Position numbers and translations under genes: made by a program. Positions 61,336 to 64,000 of a stretch of 64,000 nt of DNA are shown here, one piece after another. Origin of the DNA: Crocinitomicaceae bacterium (GTDB lineage Bacteria > Bacteroidota > Bacteroidia > Flavobacteriales_D > Crocinitomicaceae). How positions within the stretch are numbered: the stretch's first letter is position 1; each line of letters opens with the position of its first letter. The notes below the pieces were generated by a model. It was not told the DNA's origin and made no database searches. It saw only the letters and a list, made by a program, of their open reading frames with translations. The stretch is taken from positions 248,001-312,000 of the forward strand of contig JACJYW010000007.1 of the NCBI GenBank assembly GCA_020635955.1, read 5' to 3'.

Positions 61336-61674
61336 TTAAAGCAATTGTAACACATTTTCTGGTGGCCTTCCAATTACCGCTTTTTCTCCTTTTATCACTA
61401 TTGGTCTTTCAATCAGTTTTGGGTTTTTAACCAAAACATCTATCCATTCAGATTCTGATAATTTTTTGCCCTTATACTTCTCCTTAAATTCTGATTCAGA
61501 TGTTCGAATAATATCCTGTGCTTTCAATCCTAACTTAGCCAATACCGCCTTGATCTCTTCTTTAGAAGGAGGATTTTCTAAATAATTGATTATTTCTACT
61601 TTCACTTTATGATCTTCAATGATCTTTAACGTATCTCTGCTTTTTGAACAACGGTTATTGTGCCAAATTTCCAT
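61336..61674 (-). CDS. ArsC/Spx-family arsenate reductase-like protein
   Basis: This 112-residue thioredoxin-fold protein has a single N-terminal Cys9 in WHNNRCSKSRDTLK and the family C-terminal NPKLIERPIVIKGEKAVIGRP, with Arg residues that bind the oxyanion in ArsC. It fits the glutaredoxin-coupled arsenate reductase group. Without other arsenic genes nearby a true detoxifying role is uncertain; YffB-like homologues have other roles. The gene is single and convergent with the small membrane protein gene. Confidence 0.85.
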   Translation of the reverse strand: MEIWHNNRCSKSRDTLKIIEDHKVKVEIINYLENPPSKEEIKAVLAKLGLKAQDIIRTSESEFKEKYKGKKLSESEWIDVLVKNPKLIERPIVIKGEKAVIGRPPENVLQLL

Positions 61675-61773
61675 ACTCCAATTATATTAATATTTAAAGC
61701 TTTAAATTTAGACAACTTTTTTGAGTGAAAATACGTATTAGTAGGTGTACAGTTGTTGTACTATTTTATTAGA

Positions 61774-64000
61774 ATGATCAGGAAATTGTCCTTATTCATC
61801 TTATTTTTTGGAAGTATTCTTACTTCTAGGGCTCAGTATGCTACACAGGGTGATGCATCCCCTATGGCTACATGCAATAAGTTTCAGATCACTGCGAATA
61901 CAGCCAACAAAACAGGATCAATGTATTGTACAACCCCTGTTAATCTCACCACTGCTTTCAGTTTAAAATTCATGGTCAAATTTGGTTGTGACAATTTTGG
62001 TGGAGAGGGAATGGCTTTTGTCTTTCAACCTGGTGCCTGGACTACCGGATTGGGAGGATATGGAATGGGTTATCAAGGTCTTACCAACACTTTGGCGGTA
62101 GAGTTTGATACCAGAGACAACCAGGCATCTGGACAAATAACTAACTGGGATATTGCAGGAGACCACATTTCATTAATGAGGAATGGAAATATTTACCACA
62201 ATACTGCGGATTGTCTGACAGGCCTTCCTTTAGATCCAATATCTACCCTTACAGGAGATGTTGAAGATTGTCAGCAACATTTGGTTGAGATCATATGGAC
62301 GCCGGGAGCCACACAAACAATAGATGTTAAGGTTGATGGAGCCGTTTCACTTAGCTATACAGGAGATATGATAACCAATAGTTTAGCCGGTAATTCTATC
62401 GTAACCTGGGGTTGGACAGGTGCAACAAGCGCTTTCTCCAATCAACAAACAGTTGAAATCGCTTTGGTTCCGGATTTTACAATTTCAGCAACAAATTGTC
62501 CTGGTCAGGTAATTAATTTTTCTGATAACTCCATTAGTCAATGGCCAATTGTAACGTACGACTGGGATTTTGATGGAGTACCAATGCTTAATGCGGGACC
62601 TAATCCTTCGTATACTTTTGCAACCGGTGGTTCACATCCGGTAACTTTAACGATAACAGATAGTCAGGGCTGTTCAAAAGACACTATTATAGACATTGGG
62701 GTAGGTTTTCAAGTTAATGCAACTGCAGATGACTATACCATTTGCCCTAACTCCTCTACAATTTTGCATGCAGAAGGCCTTCCATTTGTTGGTGGAAGTT
62801 GCTGTTTTGATCTTCACTGCGTAGATGCATGGAGTGACGGTTGGGGTGGTACCGTTGTAGAACTCTTTGTAGATGGCGTTTCAGTTGGAACATACGCGCC
62901 ACCAAATCTAGGAGGTGGGGGTGCTCACACTGAGATCTATAACTTTTGTTGGACAGCCGGCAGCCAAATAGAATTAGTGGTAAATGGTACTCCAGGTATA
63001 CAGCCACAAGAAAGCTCAATATATTTGATTAGTGCATCAAATGATACTGTTGCAGAGATCTTAAGTAATTTCATTTCAGGCTCTACCACTTGGTTTGATG
63101 GAGCAAATGTATCCTATCTTGTTGACTGTGGGGTAACTCCACCAGCATACACCTATTCCTGGGATAATGTTGGATTCTTAAGCAGCGGTACTAGTGCAAA
63201 TCCAACAGCTACTATTCCTTCAGGTACAACTTTCAACGTTGATGTTACCGACCCTAACACGGGATGTACAATATCTCAGACTGTTACTGTTAACACTTAT
63301 GCCGTAGCAAATGGAGTTTTAAGCGGAAACCAAACCATTTGTCAGGGAAATACCGGAAATTTAACCGTCAATTTATCCGGTCCTACGCCATATAATTTCA
63401 CAATTACTGGTCCAGGGGGGCCATATAATATAACAGGTATCACCTCAAGTTCTTATACTTTCAGTGCCAGTCAAAATGGAACATACACGTTAAGTACCTT
63501 AACTGGAGCAGGATGTACGGGAACTGTTTCTGGTACAGGAGTGATCAATGTTATAGTTCCACCAACTGTAGATATAGAAGCTAATGCAACATATTGTGCC
63601 GGTGACGTCATTGCACCATTAAATGTTATTTCAACCAACGGAGGAACAGTGAATTGGTATAATAATGCTGCTCTTACACCTCCCGCACTGGCCACGGGAA
63701 ATAGCTATACACCAACTCCAGGTGTGGGAACTACTACCTATTATGCGGCTGAGACAGAGAGCGTCCTTGGTTGTACCGGACCAACTGATCAAGTTACAAT
63801 TACTGTGAACCCTGTACCAACGGCTCCAACCTGGTCAGGAACGACTACCTATTGTGAAGGGGAACTCCCAACACCGGTTACAGCAACTCCAACCTTGGGA
63901 GGAGGAATAACCTGGTATGACGCAAACCCAAATCCTGGGCCTGCGAACGTATTGTCTACGAATGCTTCATATGCCCCAGGTCTAGTGGTTGGTACATTTA
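61774..64000 (+). CDS. large secreted L-type lectin/PKD/Ig-like protein, 3' truncated
   Basis: The frame is open from an ATG at 61774 to the window end (742 residues visible). It has a signal peptide ending SRAQ, then an L-type lectin domain (about residues 30-230) with FGCDNFGGEGMAFVFQPG and LAVEFDTRDNQ. A PKD domain follows (FSDNSISQWPIVTYDWDFDG; HPVTLTITDSQGCSKD), and then several Ig-like or immunoglobulin-gliding-type repeats with pairs of Cys (NQTICQGNTGNLTV; EANATYCAGDVIAPL; TTTYCEGELPTPVTA). The C-terminus, probably a sorting domain, lies beyond the window. It is likely a sugar-binding surface or adhesin protein. Confidence 0.88.
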   Translation, partial: MIRKLSLFILFFGSILTSRAQYATQGDASPMATCNKFQITANTANKTGSMYCTTPVNLTTAFSLKFMVKFGCDNFGGEGMAFVFQPGAWTTGLGGYGMGYQGLTNTLAVEFDTRDNQASGQITNWDIAGDHISLMRNGNIYHNTADCLTGLPLDPISTLTGDVEDCQQHLVEIIWTPGATQTIDVKVDGAVSLSYTGDMITNSLAGNSIVTWGWTGATSAFSNQQTVEIALVPDFTISATNCPGQVINFSDNSISQWPIVTYDWDFDGVPMLNAGPNPSYTFATGGSHPVTLTITDSQGCSKDTIIDIGVGFQVNATADDYTICPNSSTILHAEGLPFVGGSCCFDLHCVDAWSDGWGGTVVELFVDGVSVGTYAPPNLGGGGAHTEIYNFCWTAGSQIELVVNGTPGIQPQESSIYLISASNDTVAEILSNFISGSTTWFDGANVSYLVDCGVTPPAYTYSWDNVGFLSSGTSANPTATIPSGTTFNVDVTDPNTGCTISQTVTVNTYAVANGVLSGNQTICQGNTGNLTVNLSGPTPYNFTITGPGGPYNITGITSSSYTFSASQNGTYTLSTLTGAGCTGTVSGTGVINVIVPPTVDIEANATYCAGDVIAPLNVISTNGGTVNWYNNAALTPPALATGNSYTPTPGVGTTTYYAAETESVLGCTGPTDQVTITVNPVPTAPTWSGTTTYCEGELPTPVTATPTLGGGITWYDANPNPGPANVLSTNASYAPGLVVGTF

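Noticed and set aside
62756..63695. Minus-strand frames inside the lectin protein gene
   Set aside because: They are shadows of the long plus-strand frame that has clear domains.

Overview
The window looks like a chromosomal segment of a low-GC, marine-type member of the Bacteroidota, most likely order Flavobacteriales (Crocinitomicaceae or Cryomorphaceae-like; this is inference, no 16S gene is present). The support is gldB, gldC and nadE side by side, PorG/DUF6089 barrels, type IX secretion (T9SS) C-terminal sorting domains of both kinds, an Mrp/NifU pair, DUF420 next to Sco and cytochrome oxidase genes, weak Shine-Dalgarno use and Bacteroidota-type promoters (TTG, 20 bases, TATATTTG). Coding density is high and no gene-free stretch exceeds 300 bases. 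No tRNA, rRNA, CRISPR array, transposase or prophage gene was seen.

Layout. 1-6 kb: the 3' end of an AddB-like nuclease, then a minus-strand group (MazG, heptose-1-P adenylyltransferase, YbhN-like membrane protein, panD, prfB), then gcvH and vanZ on the plus strand. 6-15 kb: a TonB-like protein, deoC, and a surface-polysaccharide run (cysQ, gmd, fcl, a WecA/MraY-like transferase flanked by two Wzi/RemB-like barrels). 15-20 kb: a cytochrome oxidase assembly and subunit operon (ctaB, an unusual subunit III-like protein, coxC, coxD, two Sco-like proteins, DUF420). 20-29 kb, minus strand: two PorG-like barrels, rsmA, DUF4286, a TPR protein, a lipoprotein, serS, rpmA, rplU and an EamA transporter. 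29-35 kb, plus strand: deoxynucleoside kinase, a secreted helical protein, engB, marR, a cluster of four small genes (RRM, PRC-barrel, basic protein, PD-(D/E)XK-like), and a Na/Pi symporter. 35-39 kb: a LamG T9SS cargo, gldC, gldB, a PorT-like barrel and nadE. 39-47 kb, minus strand: an unknown secreted protein, ferredoxin, ferredoxin reductase, MoeB-rhodanese, di-heme peroxidase, NifU and Mrp, with a plus-strand lipoprotein gene inserted between the last two. 46-52 kb, minus strand: enoyl-CoA hydratase, paaZ, ddl, a LEA-2-like protein and an M20 peptidase. 52-64 kb: three large secreted proteins interleaved with thiL, fumC, a 53-residue membrane protein and arsC.

Themes are housekeeping metabolism, respiratory oxidase biogenesis, polysaccharide synthesis, and gliding/T9SS surface biology. 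The most unusual items are a subunit III-like oxidase protein whose central soluble insertion is built of three internal repeats, ribosomal protein L27 with a Rho-N/SAP-like tail, a release factor 2 gene without the programmed frameshift, a Sco-like protein with CX5C in place of CX3C, the small-gene cluster at 31.3-33.1 kb behind a strong promoter, and several stuttering intergenic repeats, two of which fold as long hairpins. No clearly new defence or mobile system was identified; the 31.3-33.1 kb cluster is the best candidate for something undescribed.
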